Part shown: in pieces, positions 48,978 to 57,628 of the stretch
Layout of the letters: each line of letters begins with the position of its first letter
Position numbering within the stretch: the stretch's first letter is position 1
DNA from: Burkholderiaceae bacterium 26
GTDB taxonomy: Bacteria; Pseudomonadota; Gammaproteobacteria; Burkholderiales; Burkholderiaceae
DNA length: 64,000 bases
Assembly (NCBI GenBank): GCA_000955795.1
Contig: JYOB01000003.1
Coordinates: 124,001 to 188,000 of the forward strand
Direction of reading: 5' to 3'
Program-made: the position numbers and the translations under genes
Notes under the pieces: model-generated
The model's input: only the letters and a program-made list of their open reading frames with translations
Database searches by the model: none
What the model was told of the DNA's origin: nothing

Positions 48978-50027
48978 TTATTGTGCGCTTGCCTTGAGCG
49001 TTGCGCGATCGGCCAGGGCGCGTACGCGCTGGCAGACCTGTTCGACCAGCGCGGGGTCGACCACCGGTGTGGTCGGCACCACCCAGATGCGCGGGTCGTC
49101 GAGATGGCCGCATTTTACGGCATCCTTTTCGGTGATCAGGATGACCTCGGCGTGGCTGTCGGTGAAGGGGCTATCGGCGAAATCGTAGTGATCGGGCAAC
49201 GGCAGCGTGCTCGGCTTGAGGCCGGCGGCGCGCAGCGATGCGAAGAATCGCTCGGGGTTGCCGATGCCGGCCGCGGCCAGCAATTGTGCGCCTTCGATGC
49301 GCGCGAACTGCGCGAGCGGGCGGCGCAGCGCCGGGTCGGCCAGGTTGTACGCGTCCTGCAGCTCGAGGTGCATGCCGAAGACGTTCGGGCGGTCGGGCGT
49401 GGCGCGGTAGTTCGGGTCGTTGATGAGCGTGGCGTCACGGCGGCGCGTCATCGGCTCGCGCAGCGGGCCGGCGGGCAGCAGGAAGCCGTTGCCTCCCATG
49501 CGCGTGTCGAACACGATGATTTCGATATCGCGGCGCAGGCGATAGTGCTGCAGGCCGTCGTCGCAGACGATCACGTTGCAGCCCGGGTGCGAGGCCAGCA
49601 GCGTCTGCGCGCACAGCACGCGATCAGGGAAGACCCACACCGGCAGATCGGTGGCGCGCGCGATGAGCAGCGGTTCATCGCCGACGTCTTCTGCGCGGGA
49701 GTGTTCGCGCACAGGGCGCGGATGCTTCAGTTGTGCACCGTAGCCGCGCGAGACGATGCCTGGCCGCAGGCCGGCTTCAGCCAGCGCCGACGCCAGCGCA
49801 ATCACGGCGGGCGTCTTGCCGGCCCCGCCCACCGTCACGTTGCCGATCACCACCACCGGCATCGGCAGCCGCACCGAGCGCAGCACGCCGGTGCGGAACA
49901 GCAGCCGGCGCAGGGCGCTCACCCCACCAAACAGCCACGACAGCGGCCACATCGCCCGCGCAAACCAGCCGCGTTGCTGCCATTGGCGGGTGACGAAGCT
50001 GGCAAGGCGGTGCTGGGCGACGGGCAT
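48978..50027 (-). CDS. lpxK: Tetraacyldisaccharide 4'-kinase LpxK
   Basis: A 349-residue membrane-bound kinase that phosphorylates the lipid A precursor. The P-loop is [20 protein letters not shown], preceded by a membrane-associating helix ([21 protein letters not shown]). The family motif [19 protein letters not shown] is followed by [10 protein letters not shown]. It lies between exbD and trm112 on the minus strand. Confidence 0.95.
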   Translation of the reverse strand: MPVAQHRLASFVTRQWQQRGWFARAMWPLSWLFGGVSALRRLLFRTGVLRSVRLPMPVVVIGNVTVGGAGKTPAVIALASALAEAGLRPGIVSRGYGAQLKHPRPVREHSRAEDVGDEPLLIARATDLPVWVFPDRVLCAQTLLASHPGCNVIVCDDGLQHYRLRRDIEIIVFDTRMGGNGFLLPAGPLREPMTRRRDATLINDPNYRATPDRPNVFGMHLELQDAYNLADPALRRPLAQFARIEGAQLLAAAGIGNPERFFASLRAAGLKPSTLPLPDHYDFADSPFTDSHAEVILITEKDAVKCGHLDDPRIWVVPTTPVVDPALVEQVCQRVRALADRATLKASAQ

Positions 50028-50057
50028 GCGGCGTGATGGTGGTTTAGAGACAGTCTC

Positions 50058-50486
50058 TTAGCGGGCGTTGCCGGTTTGCGTGGCGAAGGTCAGGTGCGAG
50101 AGACCGGCCACACGTGCAGCTTCCATGACATTGACCACCGCCTGGTGGGCGGCCTGCGCATCGGCGTTGACGATGACGATGGGCTCCGGGCCACCGGCCT
50201 TGCCTGCGGCATTGCGCAGCGCGTCGGCCAGGCTGGTGACATCGCGGGTGTCGAGCACTTGCTTGTCGACAGAGTAGACGCCGTTGGCAGTGACGGACAC
50301 AACGATCTGGCCCGGGCGCTCGGTGGCTTTTTCAGCCTCGGCGGTGGGCAGGTTGACCTTGAGTTCGGTGTAGCGGGAATACGTGGTCGTGATCATCAGG
50401 AAGATGAGGATCACGAGCAGCACGTCGATCAGCGGGATCAGGTTGATCTCCGGCTCTTCGCGGGCACGGCGCGGGCGGAAGCGCAT
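50058..50486 (-). CDS. exbD: Biopolymer transport protein ExbD/TolR
   Basis: A 142-residue inner-membrane protein with one N-terminal helix (INLIPLIDVLLVILIFLMITT), which includes the functional Asp of ExbD/TolR proteins, and a periplasmic domain (LPTAEAEKATERPGQIVVSV). With ExbB it energises TonB-like uptake or outer-membrane processes using the proton gradient. It lies 28 bases after exbB and begins the lipid A block. Confidence 0.93.
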   Translation of the reverse strand: MRFRPRRAREEPEINLIPLIDVLLVILIFLMITTTYSRYTELKVNLPTAEAEKATERPGQIVVSVTANGVYSVDKQVLDTRDVTSLADALRNAAGKAGGPEPIVIVNADAQAAHQAVVNVMEAARVAGLSHLTFATQTGNAR

Positions 50487-50514
50487 GGCTGTTTCCAGTA
50501 GGGCGTTGCCCGGA

Positions 50515-51135
50515 TCAACCGCGCCGCGGCGGCAGGATCGCGTCGAGGTACGTGGTGGAGAGATGCTCCAGCTCGACCACGTAGTTATCGACCACGCCAC
50601 GGAAGTAGCGCCAGAAGATCAGCGTCGGGATGGCCACCACCAGGCCCAGCGCGGTGTTGTACAGCGCGACCGAGATGCCGTGCGCCAGCGCCTGCGGGTT
50701 TGTGCCCGCGGCGGTCTGGCTGCCGAAGATCTCGATCATGCCGACCACCGTGCCGAACAGGCCCATCAGCGGCGCCACCGAAGCGATCGTGCCGAGCGCG
50801 TTCAGATAGCGCTCCAGGCGGTGGGCAACATTCTGGCCGGCTTCTTCCACCACTTCCTTGGCGGCATCGCGCGTGGTGTTCGGATGCAGTACCACGTGGC
50901 GCAGCGCAGCGGCCAGCAGCCGGCCCAGCGGCGAGCCCTGTTCGAGCGTGTTCACCACTTCTGGCGTAGCACGGCGCTGATGCGCGACGGCCAGCGCCTC
51001 GTCATACACCTTGGGCGGAATGATCTTCTTGCGTTGCAGGGCGACGAAGCGTTCGATGATGAGCGCGAGTGCGAGCACCGAGGCGATCAATAGCGGCCAG
51101 ATTGGCCAGCCGGCGGCTTGAATGATGGAAAACAC
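50515..51135 (-). CDS. exbB: MotA/TolQ/ExbB proton channel family protein
   Basis: A 206-residue proton-channel protein with three transmembrane segments. The family signature is PLMGLFGTVVGMIEIFGS. The GTG at 51135 gives VFSIIQAAGWPIWPLLIAS; ATG alternatives downstream are internal. It is first of the exbB-exbD-lpxK-trm112-kdsB run. There is no tonB in the operon. Upstream lies the repeat-bearing space to xseA. Confidence 0.9.
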   Translation of the reverse strand: MFSIIQAAGWPIWPLLIASVLALALIIERFVALQRKKIIPPKVYDEALAVAHQRRATPEVVNTLEQGSPLGRLLAAALRHVVLHPNTTRDAAKEVVEEAGQNVAHRLERYLNALGTIASVAPLMGLFGTVVGMIEIFGSQTAAGTNPQALAHGISVALYNTALGLVVAIPTLIFWRYFRGVVDNYVVELEHLSTTYLDAILPPRRG

Positions 51136-51340
51136 TGGACAACCCGTTTTGTCGTTGTAGAAGGAGTGTGATTCTGTTCTGGTTTGCTGCTTATGCCGTC
51201 CGCGTCCCCGAACGCTGTCCGTTGCGGCAAAAACAGGCAGCACTCTAGCGCGTCGGACCTGCCACGGCAACACGATGGCGCAGCATCGCGACAGCCGCAG
51301 GCGATGGTCAACGCGCTGTCACGAAAGATGCTGACCGCAC

Positions 51341-51512
51341 AATCCACAGCCGCGCGGGACAGTCTTGTGGACGGGTTGTGGACATTGCCCGAACAAGCAA
51401 ACTAAGTGCTTGATCTGAAAGGGAGTTCGGTGCCGTGCTTAAAAAGTATGCAAACGGCATTTCGGTGGTCAATCCATGAACAAGCGCTGTGGGGCCCGGT
51501 AAAACGGCGAGT
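51341..51512. repeat. 172-bp repeat, copy 1
   Basis: Begins AATCCACAGC. The conserved core is GGGACAGTC followed by TGTGGAC at 51366, GGG, and TTGTGGACATTGCCCGAACA with a second box at 51377. It ends its conserved part with CTAAGTGCTTGATC and GTGCTTAAAAAG. CAAGCA and TGCTTG flank a 7-base loop, a possible stem. Conservation runs over about the first 105 bases; the rest is divergent. Confidence 0.9.
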
Positions 51513-51684
51513 AATCCCCACCGCTGCGGGACAGTTGTGTGGATGGGTTGTGGACATTGCCTCAACAAGCACGCTAAGTGTTTGATCCCAAAGGAAGTCC
51601 AATGGACTGCTTAAAAAAGAGGCAGCCAGGGTTTTGGCGTGGATCTGGAGAAGAATGAGGGCGGGCCTCGAAAAAGCGCAAGGA
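51513..51684. repeat. 172-bp repeat, copy 2
   Basis: Begins AATCCCCACC. Boxes TGTGGATGG (51538) and TGTGGACAT (51549) are spaced 11 bases apart, exactly as in copy 1. CAAGCAC and GTGTTTG could pair with one G.U, which is consistent with an RNA made from the plus strand. The tail reads CTGCTTAAAAAAG. Confidence 0.9.
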
Positions 51685-51859
51685 AATCCACACAGGCACG
51701 GGACAGTCCTGTGGACGGGTTGTGGACATTGCCCGGACAAGCACCTTAAGTGACTGATTCAAAAGAATGTTCGGTGGTGCGCCTAAAAATTGTGCAGTGG
51801 GCATTCGCACGAAAAAATGGGGATCCCGGCCGCGATCGTGTGAGAATCGACGGCCGATT
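51685..51859. repeat. 172-bp repeat, copy 3
   Basis: Begins AATCCACACAGG. Boxes TGTGGACGG (51710) and TGTGGACAT (51721) repeat the 11-base spacing. TCCACACAGG and CCTGTGGA form an inverted repeat with one bulge. The later stem is weaker: GTGACTG has two mismatches with CAAGCAC. It starts exactly 172 bases after copy 2. Confidence 0.9.
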
Positions 51860-51962
51860 TATCCACTGCCCAGGCGTCACATCACGGTTTTCCAGCGCCG
51901 CTGTGGATAACTTTGTGAACATCCTTGGGGCGCCTGCGCTAAATGCTTGACGCAGAACGAAA
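51860..51962. repeat. Diverged fourth copy with DnaA-box-like 9-mers
   Basis: Contains TATCCACT, then after a longer spacer CTGTGGATAACTTTGTGAAC and ACATCC, then GCTAAATGCTTGACG, all colinear with copies 1-3. TGTGGATAA at 51902-51910 is a perfect match to the E. coli DnaA box in reverse orientation; TTATCCACT at 51859-51867 matches at 8 of 9. The first-box spacing to copy 3 is 192 bases rather than 172. Confidence 0.65.
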
Positions 51963-52173
51963 TTACTTGCGCTGCTGAAATTTTGACATAGGTGGATTTT
52001 TCATAAGAATCAACAGGTTGCGTCAAAATGCAGAGAGCGCGTCACCCGACCGCTGTCAAGCTTGACAAGCAAGTTATGCTGTGGACAGGTAGCCCACCCA
52101 GCGTCGGTTGCCTCCCCTATTCAAGGTAGAAGTCGCCTCGAAGCCTCTTCGTTTTGCGCTCCTCGCACCACTT

Positions 52174-53619
52174 ATGACCCCGCCGCCGTCTTCCCGCCGC
52201 CCATTCTGGATGGATGCCACCGCACCCACCCCCGCATCCACACCTGAGATGTCGGCCGCACCAGCCGCTGCGTCTGCACCGAGTCGGGGCTCGCAGGACG
52301 TGCTCACCGTCAGCGACGTCAACCGCCGCATTGCGGGGCTGCTTGAACGCAACTTTCCGCTGGGTTGGGTGCGCGGCGAGATTTCGAACTTCACGCGTGC
52401 GGCCAGCGGACATTGGTATTTCTCGCTCAAGGATGCGGGCGCGCAGATTCGCTGCGTGATGTTCAAGGGCCGTAACCAATACGCCGATTTCACCCCGCGC
52501 GAAGGCGAGGCCGTCGAGGTGCGTGCGCTGGTCACGCTGTACGAGGCGCGCGGCGAATTGCAATTGAGCGTCGAAGCCATCCGCCGGGCGGGCCTGGGAA
52601 ATCTGTACGAAGCCTTCCTGCGGCTGAAAGCCGCGCTCGAGGCGCAAGGCCTGTTCGAAGCCGACCGCAAACGGCCCCTGCCGCGGCATCCGCGTGCGAT
52701 TGGCGTGGTGACGTCGCTGCAGGCGGCGGCCTTGCGCGACGTGCTGACCACGCTGCGCCGGCGCGCTCCGCATGTGCCGGTGGTGGTCTATCCCGTCCCG
52801 GTGCAGGGCGCCGGTGCGTCGGAGCGGATCGCGGCCATGCTGGAACGGGTCAATGCCCGGGCAGAGGTCGACGTCATCATTCTGTGCCGGGGCGGGGGCA
52901 GTATTGAAGACCTGTGGGCCTTCAACGAAGAACCGGTGGCGCGTGCGGTGGCCGCGTCGGACATTCCCATTGTGGCGGGCGTCGGGCATGAGACGGATGT
53001 GACCATCGTCGACTTTGTGGCCGACGTGCGGGCGCCCACGCCGACTGCGGCCGCCGAACTCGTCAGCCCCGACCGTGCCCGCATGCTGCGCGATGTGGGG
53101 CGCGACTGGGATGCGCTCTCCGCACAGTTCCGCCGCCAGCTCGATCGCCGCGCGCAGACCGTCGATTGGCTCGCGCGCCGCCTGCGCAGCCCGCAAGCGC
53201 AGATGCGCGAACGCCGCACGCAGCTCGCCCATCTGGAAGGTCGCCTGCGCTTTGCCCTGACCGGCCGCGTGCAGCGCGCGGAACACCTGCAGCGTTTGCT
53301 GACGATGCGCCTGGCCGCCGCCCGCCCCGACGCCACGCGAGAGCGCACGCGCCTGCAGCAAGCCGAAGCGACGCTGGCACGTGTCATGCGAGACAGGCTG
53401 GCTCGCGCGCAGGAGCGTCTGGCACGTCAGCACAGCGGGCTGGAACTGCTAGCGCCGCAGCGCACGCTGGAACGTGGTTATGCGGTGCTGCTCGATGCCA
53501 AGGGCCAAGCCATCCGCGATCCGAATGCCTTGCATGCCCGGGCACGTATCGAGGCCCGGCTGGCGCAAGGCACGGCTGACATCGAAATTGCCCAGGTGCA
53601 AACCAAGCTCGAACTGTGA
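52174..53619 (+). CDS. xseA: Exodeoxyribonuclease VII large subunit XseA
   Basis: A 481-residue large subunit of a single-strand-specific nuclease. The N-terminal OB domain ([41 protein letters not shown]) is followed by the catalytic domain with [21 protein letters not shown] and [22 protein letters not shown]. The C-terminal long coiled-coil region (residues about 310-420) precedes [18 protein letters not shown] 52174 is used; upstream 52108 would add 22 residues. xseB is not in the window. Confidence 0.94.
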   Translation: MTPPPSSRRPFWMDATAPTPASTPEMSAAPAAASAPSRGSQDVLTVSDVNRRIAGLLERNFPLGWVRGEISNFTRAASGHWYFSLKDAGAQIRCVMFKGRNQYADFTPREGEAVEVRALVTLYEARGELQLSVEAIRRAGLGNLYEAFLRLKAALEAQGLFEADRKRPLPRHPRAIGVVTSLQAAALRDVLTTLRRRAPHVPVVVYPVPVQGAGASERIAAMLERVNARAEVDVIILCRGGGSIEDLWAFNEEPVARAVAASDIPIVAGVGHETDVTIVDFVADVRAPTPTAAAELVSPDRARMLRDVGRDWDALSAQFRRQLDRRAQTVDWLARRLRSPQAQMRERRTQLAHLEGRLRFALTGRVQRAEHLQRLLTMRLAAARPDATRERTRLQQAEATLARVMRDRLARAQERLARQHSGLELLAPQRTLERGYAVLLDAKGQAIRDPNALHARARIEARLAQGTADIEIAQVQTKLEL

Positions 53620-53697
53620 CTGGCGCATGACCTTATCGCGGCAATGATCGCGATTCCGCACGCGTTTAGCGGGTATTCCCACTATTTGGCATGCAGT

Positions 53698-53726
53698 TTG
53701 CGCCGGTTTTGCAACTCTCCTACAAT
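53698..53726 (+). promoter_or_regulatory. Promoter of sodB
   Basis: TTGCGC (53698-53703), a 17-base spacer and TACAAT (53721-53726), about 40 bases upstream of the sodB start codon. Confidence 0.5.
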
Positions 53727-53766
53727 CGTCGCTCCCAACCTGTACAACCCACAGAAGGCAAGAACA

Positions 53767-54345
53767 ATGGAACACACGCTCCCCCCGCTGCCGTACGCCC
53801 AAGACGCTCTGGCGCCGCACATCTCCAAGGAAACGCTGGAGTTCCACTACGGCAAGCACCACCAGACCTACGTCACGAACCTGAATAACCTGATCAAGGG
53901 CACCGAGTTCGAGAACCTGAGCCTCGAAGACATCGTCAAGAAGTCCTCGGGCGGCGTGTTCAACAACGCCGCACAGGTGTGGAACCACACGTTCTACTGG
54001 AACGGCCTGAAGCCGCAAGGCGGCGGCGCTCCGACCGGCGCGCTGGCTGACGCCATCAATGCCAAGTGGGGCAGCTTCGACAAGTTCAAGGAAGAGTTCA
54101 CGAAGACGGCTATTGGCACCTTCGGTTCGGGCTGGGCCTGGCTGGTGAAGAAGGCTGACGGCTCGCTGGATCTGGTGTCGACCTCGAACGCCGCCACGCC
54201 GCTGACGACCGACGCGAAGCCGCTGCTGACCTGCGACGTGTGGGAACACGCCTACTACATCGACTACCGCAACGCCCGTCCGAAGTACGTCGAGGCGTTC
54301 TGGAACCTGGTCAACTGGGACTTCGTTGCCAAGAACTTCGCCTAA
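53767..54345 (+). CDS. sodB: Iron superoxide dismutase SodB
   Basis: A 192-residue cytosolic superoxide dismutase. Metal ligands are the His in [12 protein letters not shown], the His in [11 protein letters not shown], and the Asp and His in [14 protein letters not shown]. The Gln in [12 protein letters not shown] is the FeSOD-type residue before the second ligand. The start ATG 53767 is preceded by AGAACA, not a strong ribosome site. A terminator follows. Confidence 0.95.
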   Translation: MEHTLPPLPYAQDALAPHISKETLEFHYGKHHQTYVTNLNNLIKGTEFENLSLEDIVKKSSGGVFNNAAQVWNHTFYWNGLKPQGGGAPTGALADAINAKWGSFDKFKEEFTKTAIGTFGSGWAWLVKKADGSLDLVSTSNAATPLTTDAKPLLTCDVWEHAYYIDYRNARPKYVEAFWNLVNWDFVAKNFA

Positions 54346-54368
54346 AGCGAATCGCTCCGGCGACCCAA

Positions 54369-54401
54369 GAAAAAACCTCCGCACCAGCGGAGGTTTTTTT
54401 T
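54369..54401. terminator. Bidirectional terminator sodB / M50 protease gene
   Basis: AACCTCCGC and GCGGAGGTT form a stem around ACCA, with A's on the left and T's on the right. The T run overlaps the stop codon of the convergent M50 gene. Confidence 0.9.
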
Positions 54402-55119
54402 ATGCGCGCACGCTGCCGAGCATGTCGTGCAACTCGTGGCTCATCATCGCCAGAAAGACGACCAGGCCGATGTAATACACCGTGTAGGTCAGGCGCGACT
54501 CGTTCGAGATGCTGTAATACGCGCGGTTTTCCGGCGCATGTGGGTCGTAGCGCCAAGCCTTCATCAACTGCGGCACGGCCAGCACCGTAATCAGGATCAG
54601 GATCGGACTCGGCCGCCAGATGAACAGCGCCACCAGCACCGGCACACCCAGAAACCAGATGCGCGGCGACAGCACCGCCGTGATGCGTCCGCCGTCAAAC
54701 GGCGAGAGCGGGATCAGGTTGAACAGGTTGAGGAAGCAGCCGGCGTAGGCCAGCGCCAGCAGCAACTGGCTGTCGGTGTAGCGCGCAAGCCCGTAGCAGA
54801 GCATCGCGCCCACGGTGCCCGCCACGGGGCCTGCGAGGCCGATATGGGCTTCGGTTTCAACATCCATCGGCTGCTCTTTCAGGTCGATCCACGCGCCCAC
54901 GAACGGGATGAAGGTGGGCGCCCCCACGGTCAGCCCGCGTTGGCGTGCCGCCATGAAGTGGCCCATCTCGTGGATGAACAGCAGCACCACGAAGCCCACC
55001 GCATAGCGCCAGCCGAACACGAAGGCATATGCGGCCACCGACAGCAGCATCGTGCCGCCGGTGGTCAGCAACTTGCCGAACTTCAGCCCCGAAAACAGCA
55101 GGATGAGCAGCTTGGCCAC
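54400..55119 (-). CDS. Site-2 protease family zinc metallopeptidase (M50)
   Basis: A 239-residue polytopic membrane protease. The zinc motif is HEMGH at residues 50-54, and the distal Asp is in NLIPLSPFDGGR near residue 150. It has several hydrophobic segments; the LAGPVAGTVGAMLCYG segment is typical of the family. Members cleave transmembrane anti-sigma factors or lipoproteins. It follows a DUF2167 gene on the same strand by only three bases, so it is probably made together with it. The substrate is not known. Confidence 0.82.
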   Translation of the reverse strand: MAKLLILLFSGLKFGKLLTTGGTMLLSVAAYAFVFGWRYAVGFVVLLFIHEMGHFMAARQRGLTVGAPTFIPFVGAWIDLKEQPMDVETEAHIGLAGPVAGTVGAMLCYGLARYTDSQLLLALAYAGCFLNLFNLIPLSPFDGGRITAVLSPRIWFLGVPVLVALFIWRPSPILILITVLAVPQLMKAWRYDPHAPENRAYYSISNESRLTYTVYYIGLVVFLAMMSHELHDMLGSVRA

Positions 55120-55122
55120 GGC

Positions 55123-56052
55123 TTATGCGCTCGGCTTGCGCTTGAAGAACTTGGCCATGGCCGCGCCAAAGCCCGCCACCGCCAGGATCGCCACCTTCGC
55201 AAACTTGACCAGGAACGCGGCCATCACGGCAAACAAGCCCAGCTTCTTGGCGGCGATGCCACCCACCAGCGCGGCCAGTCCGTACTCGGCCACTTTGTCG
55301 GTCTTCGAGTTGAAATCGGTGTAGCGCTTGCCATCTTTGAAATCGAGATCGGCGAGCAGCTTTTGCACGGCGGGTTTGTCGGCGTCGACGTGGTTGCGGC
55401 CGGTGATCAGGTTCAGGCTGATATAGCCGTCGCGGCCCAGTGCGTACGTGTTGTAGTTGACCGCGCCCGGATCGTCGGCCGGCTGGCCTTTGGAGCGCGC
55501 AGCCATCGACCAGATGAGGCGGTGTGTGGCGGCGTCATAGTGCGGACGCTCGACCCAGCCCTGGATTTCCAGTGCGGGGATGCCGCGCTTCTCGCGCTCT
55601 TCGTTGGCGGCGGCGGTGCCTTCCTTGAGCGATTTGTACAGATCGTCGACGTTCCAGTCGCGGGCGTCGTCATCCTTGATGTAGCCCGAGGCTTCGTACT
55701 TGGCGACGACCATCCATTCGTCATCGTCGCTGGTGGGCATGACCAGGCCGAGCATGTCGGGGTTGTTGCTGTTGCCCATGGCGTGCATGAGCTGCCCGGC
55801 AGCCGGCTGCGGAATGAAGACCTCGTCCTTGCCGATCTTGAGCGTGGCCTGGTCACGCAGTTCGATCGACGTGGGGCCGACCTTCGCAGCGGCCTTGGCG
55901 GCGGCCCAGGCTTGCTTCATTTCCTGTTGCGGATCGCTGGCCTGTTGCGCGTGGGCTGCGGTAGCACCCATCGCTCCCATCGCACCCAGCACCGCCGCGC
56001 AGGCGAGCGCGCCCGCCCAGACGCGCAACGCGCCCTGAAACCCCTTTCCCAT
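55123..56052 (-). CDS. DUF2167 domain-containing membrane protein
   Basis: A 309-residue protein with a signal peptide (to about residue 36, ATAAHAQ) and a large periplasmic domain (LKIGKDEVFIPQPAAGQLMHAM, then EWMVVAKYEASGYIKDDDARDW). The C-terminus has hydrophobic helices (LGLFAVMAAFLVKFAKVAILAV) and a basic tail. The family is unnamed. It is close to an M50 membrane protease, which could process it. The function is unknown. Confidence 0.75.
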   Translation of the reverse strand: MGKGFQGALRVWAGALACAAVLGAMGAMGATAAHAQQASDPQQEMKQAWAAAKAAAKVGPTSIELRDQATLKIGKDEVFIPQPAAGQLMHAMGNSNNPDMLGLVMPTSDDDEWMVVAKYEASGYIKDDDARDWNVDDLYKSLKEGTAAANEEREKRGIPALEIQGWVERPHYDAATHRLIWSMAARSKGQPADDPGAVNYNTYALGRDGYISLNLITGRNHVDADKPAVQKLLADLDFKDGKRYTDFNSKTDKVAEYGLAALVGGIAAKKLGLFAVMAAFLVKFAKVAILAVAGFGAAMAKFFKRKPSA

Positions 56053-56197
56053 GTGCTTCTCCCGAAGATTTTCTTGTGTGTTGATTGGCTCGATTCTTCT
56101 GATGCTTTGGCCGCCGCCAGGCGGTCTGCAAGCTGGGCCGAAGCATAGCGGGAGCGGGGAGTTGAGCTGTTAATGGGCGTTAATGAAGCCGTGTGGA

Positions 56198-56740
56198 TTA
56201 CGGTTGAAGGCCCATCTGCCGCAGCAGCGTCTGGTTGTCTTCCAGGTGCCAGTTTTCTGCGATCTTGCCGTCGGCAATCCGATACAGGTCGAAGGCCTGG
56301 AAGTCGATCGGCTGGTTCTGCCCGTGCGTGCGGCCGAACTCCCCGGTGAAGTGTCCGCGAAAGCGCAGGTGAACCGAGACGCGGTCGTCGGCAACGACCA
56401 TGTCTTCAATCTCCACGCGCATGTCGGGCACCGCCGTGCGGAACGCCTTGGATGCATCGAGCGGGCCTTGCGTGCCCTGCACGCGGCCAGCGGGCAATGT
56501 GCGGTCGACAAACGCGGGCGACAGGGCTTGCGTGGCATAGCGCGCTTCACCGGTATGCCAGAAGGTGGCGTAGCGACGTGCGGCCAGCACGGCGGCTGCA
56601 GCCTGCGGCGTGTCGGGCGCGGCGACGTGGTCCGCGCGGATGAGATCAGCATCGGAGGTTGACGCAATGGCTGCGGGTGCCATTGCGAGGGCGGGCAGCG
56701 TCAGCACGGCGGCGGCGAGCAGGGCGGGGCGGATAAGCAT
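56198..56740 (-). CDS. SnoaL-like periplasmic protein
   Basis: A 180-residue NTF2-fold protein of the SnoaL/ester cyclase type. A signal peptide (about residues 1-26, ALAMAPAAIAS) leads to a domain with SKAFRTAVPDMRVEIEDMVVAD and HFTGEFGRTHGQNQPIDFQAFDLYRI. SnoaL-like proteins catalyse aldol closure in polyketide paths, but most family members have no known role. ATG 56740 is used. There are no operon partners. Confidence 0.75.
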   Translation of the reverse strand: MLIRPALLAAAVLTLPALAMAPAAIASTSDADLIRADHVAAPDTPQAAAAVLAARRYATFWHTGEARYATQALSPAFVDRTLPAGRVQGTQGPLDASKAFRTAVPDMRVEIEDMVVADDRVSVHLRFRGHFTGEFGRTHGQNQPIDFQAFDLYRIADGKIAENWHLEDNQTLLRQMGLQP

Positions 56741-56812
56741 GGTGGACTCCGTTGGTGGTGAAGCGCTGCACTGTAGATTTCCAATCGCAGACGATAAAGG
56801 GCTTGTGAGTCG

Positions 56813-56831
56813 ATCTGGTTTCAATCCAGAT
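56813..56831. promoter_or_regulatory. Inverted repeat upstream of an unknown gene
   Basis: ATCTGG and CCAGAT, a perfect 6-base inverted repeat around TTTCAAT, in the 251-base divergent space between the SnoaL-like and unknown genes. It is a candidate operator; no family can be named. Confidence 0.3.
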
Positions 56832-56991
56832 TTGATGATCGATCGCCATGCTGGTCGCCCGCACGAACGCAATGCTGCGCACGTGATAGTCGGTATCGCA
56901 CGCCCGGCGGCGCTCAAATGGTCCGCGCCGCGCCGGGTTTTTCTAGACTGGCCCTTCATCGAACAGACGCATAAAAACAAGGGAGGGGGCG

Positions 56992-57519
56992 GTGGATCTG
57001 AGCCACATCCTGTCGCGCACCGAGCGCGGCACGCAGGAGCTGCAAGCGCGCAGTGGGCACGTCACGCATCGGCAGCGGGCAATCCTGCTGCTCGTCAACG
57101 GCGAACGCTGCGCGGCGGACATCCTGGCGCAATTGAGCGGCGCCGGCCCCGACATTGAGGACCGCGCCGAAGACCTCGCGCGCCTGATTGCCGACGGCTA
57201 TGTCGCAAGCCGCGCGCCAAAGGTGGCGCCCAAGCTCAAGACGTCGCCCCAGCCGGCGCCTGCCACGCCATTTGCACCGCGCCATGTGCGGCAGGCTTCG
57301 ATTGCCGACTGGCGCCTTAGCCAGGCCGGCGCGTTCTCGGCTTTGCAGCGCTATCTGGCCGAAGGTCCGGAAGCGCCCGTGGACTTTCTCAACGGCCTCG
57401 CCGCCCCGCTGTACGCCGCGCTGACGACGTGTCGCAGCGAGGCATCCGCCCACGGCGTCGTCGCGTTTCTGGAAGCGCGCCTGGACGAGGAAGCCTGGAA
57501 TGTGACCGACGCGTCCTAG
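56992..57519 (+). CDS. Hypothetical protein, not recognised
   Basis: A 175-residue soluble protein I do not recognise. It starts at GTG 56992 after GGGAGGGGGC. The N-terminal part, RTERGTQELQARSGHVTHRQRA, then ILLLVNGERCAADILAQLSG, looks like an alpha-helical, winged-helix-like module. A proline-rich linker (about residues 80-95) leads to a helical C-terminal half (LSQAGAFSALQRYLAEGP and LNGLAAPLYAALTTCRSE). No membrane segment or signal peptide is seen. It precedes an IclR regulator by 109 bases; the relation is unknown. Confidence 0.6.
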   Translation: MDLSHILSRTERGTQELQARSGHVTHRQRAILLLVNGERCAADILAQLSGAGPDIEDRAEDLARLIADGYVASRAPKVAPKLKTSPQPAPATPFAPRHVRQASIADWRLSQAGAFSALQRYLAEGPEAPVDFLNGLAAPLYAALTTCRSEASAHGVVAFLEARLDEEAWNVTDAS

Positions 57520-57543
57520 GTGTAAATACTGAAATCGCGATGT

Positions 57544-57562
57544 ATTCCCGTTGAATGGGAAT
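57544..57562. promoter_or_regulatory. Candidate IclR-type operator
   Basis: ATTCCC (57544-57549) and GGGAAT (57557-57562) are arms of an inverted repeat around GTTGAAT, about 70 bases upstream of the IclR start. A position before the regulator's own gene suggests autoregulation; the assignment is inference. Confidence 0.4.
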
Positions 57563-57628
57563 GTTGCGTTGATGTATTGAGAAAATCGTCGCATTCTCCG
57601 TCGCAACATCACTCGACGGAGTTTCGCG

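Larger units (their letters stand above)
51136..52173. promoter_or_regulatory. Repeat-bearing intergenic region exbB / xseA
   Basis: About 1 kb between divergent exbB and xseA without a convincing gene. It holds three 172-bp repeat copies and a diverged fourth, described separately. It is richer in A+T than the flanks in places. A possible promoter for xseA is TTGACA (51983-51988), a 16-base gap and AAGAAT (52005-52010). Near the end is TGTGGACAG at 52080-52088. Predicted short ORFs here shift frame at each repeat and are not credible. Confidence 0.75.

Noticed and set aside
51308-51810. Three minus-strand ORFs sharing a repeated segment (MSTTRPQDCP and variants)
   Set aside because: The shared segment is the 172-bp DNA repeat read in a different frame each time, because 172 is not divisible by three. 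There is no ribosome site or family match.
51859-51910. A chromosomal replication origin (oriC) at the DnaA-like boxes
   Set aside because: No dnaA, dnaN, gyrB, rpmH or AT-rich unwinding element is next to it; only one perfect box is present, so I treat it as a titration-type candidate at most.
51341-51960. A CRISPR array in the repeat region
   Set aside because: Period 172 with about 105 bases of diverging conserved sequence and no cas genes; not repeat-spacer architecture.
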